DNA of 64,000 nucleotides from Clostridium fungisolvens. Its GTDB lineage: Bacteria > Bacillota > Clostridia > Clostridiales > Clostridiaceae. The position numbers were made by a program, and so were the translations under genes. The stretch spans positions 1,240,001 to 1,304,000 of the forward strand of contig NZ_BLZR01000001.1 of the NCBI RefSeq assembly GCF_014193895.1. Reading direction: 5' to 3'. This document shows positions 62,874 to 64,000 of this stretch, one piece after another (positions within the stretch are counted from its first letter, which is position 1; every line of letters begins with the position of its first letter). The notes under the pieces are model-generated. The model did no database searches, was not told the DNA's origin, and was given only the letters and a program-made list of their open reading frames with translations.

Positions 62874-64000
62874 CAATTTAGCTATAAGGTATTTGAAAGC
62901 ATACACTGAGGATTTGCCATGTGAATGCAAGATTAGAGAATTTAGCATCAACGATAGGATAGAAATAATACTAGAACAAATCATATTAGAAAAAGCTGAT
63001 GTAGTAGCATTTTCTTGTTATATTTGGAATATGGAGTATATAAATAAGCTTGCAAATCTTATAAAGTTAGTAGATAAAGATATAGAAATATTATATGGAG
63101 GACCTGAAGTTTCATATGATAGTGAAAATTTTCTAAAAGATTGTAACGGTGAGTATGTCATATCCGGTGAAGGTGAAGATAGCTTTAGAGAATTTGTAGA
63201 GTATAAACTGGGATTAAGAGAGATAGCTTCAATTAGAGGGCTTTATTATAAAAGAGAAGAAAAAGTAATATTTAATGGATTAAGACCTCAGATGAATATG
63301 AATGATCTAAGATTTCCATATAAAGAAGGGGATAAAGAAATACATAATAAAATAGTTTATTATGAAGCATCAAGAGGATGTCCTTTTAAATGCAAATACT
63401 GCTTATCCTCAACGGCTAATGGAGTTAGGTTTTTAGATATAGAAAGAGTAAAGAAAGAATTAAAGTTTTTCATTGATGAAAAAGTAAGATTAGTTAAATT
63501 CGTTGATAGAACCTTTAATTGTAATCATGATTTTGTTAAGGAAATATGGGAATTTTTAATAGAACAAGATACTAAAACAACCTTCCACTTCGAGATTTCA
63601 GCAGATCTTTTAAGAGATGACGAAATAAAACTTTTAAATAAAGCTCCTAAGGGAAGAATTCAATTAGAAGTTGGAGTACAAACAACTAATAATGAAGTAC
63701 TAAATAATATTAATAGGTATGTTGGATTTGAAACAATAAAGGATAAAGTTGTAGGAATAGCCGAGGGCCACAATGTAAAACAGCATCTTGATTTGATTGC
63801 TGGACTTCCAGGTGAAGATTTTAATTCCTTTAAAAATTCTTTCAATGATGTACACTCCATAAGACCGGATGAAATACAACTTGGGTTCTTAAAGCTTCTT
63901 AAAGGATCTTCTATGAGAGATGAGGCGGAAAAGTGGGGGATTGTTTATGCTCCGTATGCCCCATATGAAATACTAAGTTCAAAAGATATAAGTTACGAAG
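62830..64000 (+). CDS. B12-binding radical SAM protein (DUF4080 type), 3' end missing
   Basis: The gene runs off the window (390 codons seen, no stop). It begins at ATG 62830 (MKILLTGVNSKYIHSNLAIRYL). Residues 1-140 are a cobalamin-binding domain (ADVVAFSCYIWN, YGGPEVSYD). The radical SAM core carries CPFKCKYC with C184, C188 and C191 for the 4Fe-4S cluster, and GVQTTNNEVL and DLIAGLPGEDF later. The KYIHSNLAIR opening is typical of the DUF4080 branch. The reaction is unknown. It overlaps the methyltransferase-like gene by 44 bases. Confidence 0.92.
   Translation, partial: MKILLTGVNSKYIHSNLAIRYLKAYTEDLPCECKIREFSINDRIEIILEQIILEKADVVAFSCYIWNMEYINKLANLIKLVDKDIEILYGGPEVSYDSENFLKDCNGEYVISGEGEDSFREFVEYKLGLREIASIRGLYYKREEKVIFNGLRPQMNMNDLRFPYKEGDKEIHNKIVYYEASRGCPFKCKYCLSSTANGVRFLDIERVKKELKFFIDEKVRLVKFVDRTFNCNHDFVKEIWEFLIEQDTKTTFHFEISADLLRDDEIKLLNKAPKGRIQLEVGVQTTNNEVLNNINRYVGFETIKDKVVGIAEGHNVKQHLDLIAGLPGEDFNSFKNSFNDVHSIRPDEIQLGFLKLLKGSSMRDEAEKWGIVYAPYAPYEILSSKDISYE

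Noticed and set aside
1..64000. tRNA or rRNA genes, phage or IS transposase genes
   Set aside because: No cloverleaf, rRNA segment or transposase-like ORF was recognised by eye. A tRNAscan and profile search would be decisive.

Overview
The window looks like chromosomal DNA of a spore-forming Clostridium (sensu stricto, Bacillota). It is very AT-rich and has strong AGGAGG-type ribosome binding sites with frequent TTG and GTG starts. The block trigger factor, clpP, clpX, lonB, lonA, engB is in the usual clostridial order. There are also a SpoVB-type flippase, a PerR-type Fur regulator, a QueT transporter and a B12/radical-SAM protein. I cannot name the species.

Layout. 1-2.2 kb: the end of a cysteine desulfurase gene and thiI (sulfur transfer to tRNA/thiamine). 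2.3-7.8 kb: three GH13 enzymes, two cytoplasmic alpha-glucosidases and one lipoprotein alpha-amylase. 7.9-11.5 kb: a GtrA protein, a guanine-riboswitch-controlled purine permease, a small ACT-like protein and an alpha/beta hydrolase. 11.8-18.5 kb: an M16C peptidase, a membrane MutS-like ATPase, a diguanylate cyclase and a small hypothetical protein. 19-21.6 kb: two membrane-anchored Mrr-like proteins and an M23 coiled-coil peptidase. 21.7-25.4 kb: a 185-bp tandem repeat array, a Cys-rich mini-protein, a CAAX protease and an MBL hydrolase. 25.4-36 kb: a membrane-anchored unknown, a TIM-barrel isomerase and the protein quality-control block. 36.2-38.1 kb: four small Gly/Cys/Met-rich proteins that resemble spore surface proteins. 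38.1-46.6 kb: a lipoprotein pseudogene, perR, small membrane proteins, a J-domain protein with DUF5685, queT and an EAL-HDOD protein cut by a stop codon. 47-58.3 kb: nicotinate phosphoribosyltransferase, a UvrD-type helicase, an FtsA-like ATPase, an M20 amidohydrolase, a pseudouridine synthase and a MurJ-like flippase. 58.5-64 kb: SpoVB, a double-anchored beta-propeller, a PLC-fold protein, a methyltransferase-like protein and a DUF4080 radical-SAM gene that runs off the window.

The most unusual content is between the genes. At least three families of dispersed, strongly palindromic repeats occur. One is a modular element of about 185 bp with hairpins and a terminator, found as a tandem triplet and as scattered relatives whose stems carry compensatory changes. 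The second is a 64-96 bp palindrome with GATGAACCACTTCA ends, found six times, once nested inside a member of the first family. The third is a 198-bp palindrome with one degenerate relative. Two genes are interrupted by in-frame stop codons with coding sequence continuing beyond. A short promoter-to-terminator unit beside perR may encode a small RNA. No tRNA, rRNA, CRISPR array, phage or insertion-sequence transposase was recognised.
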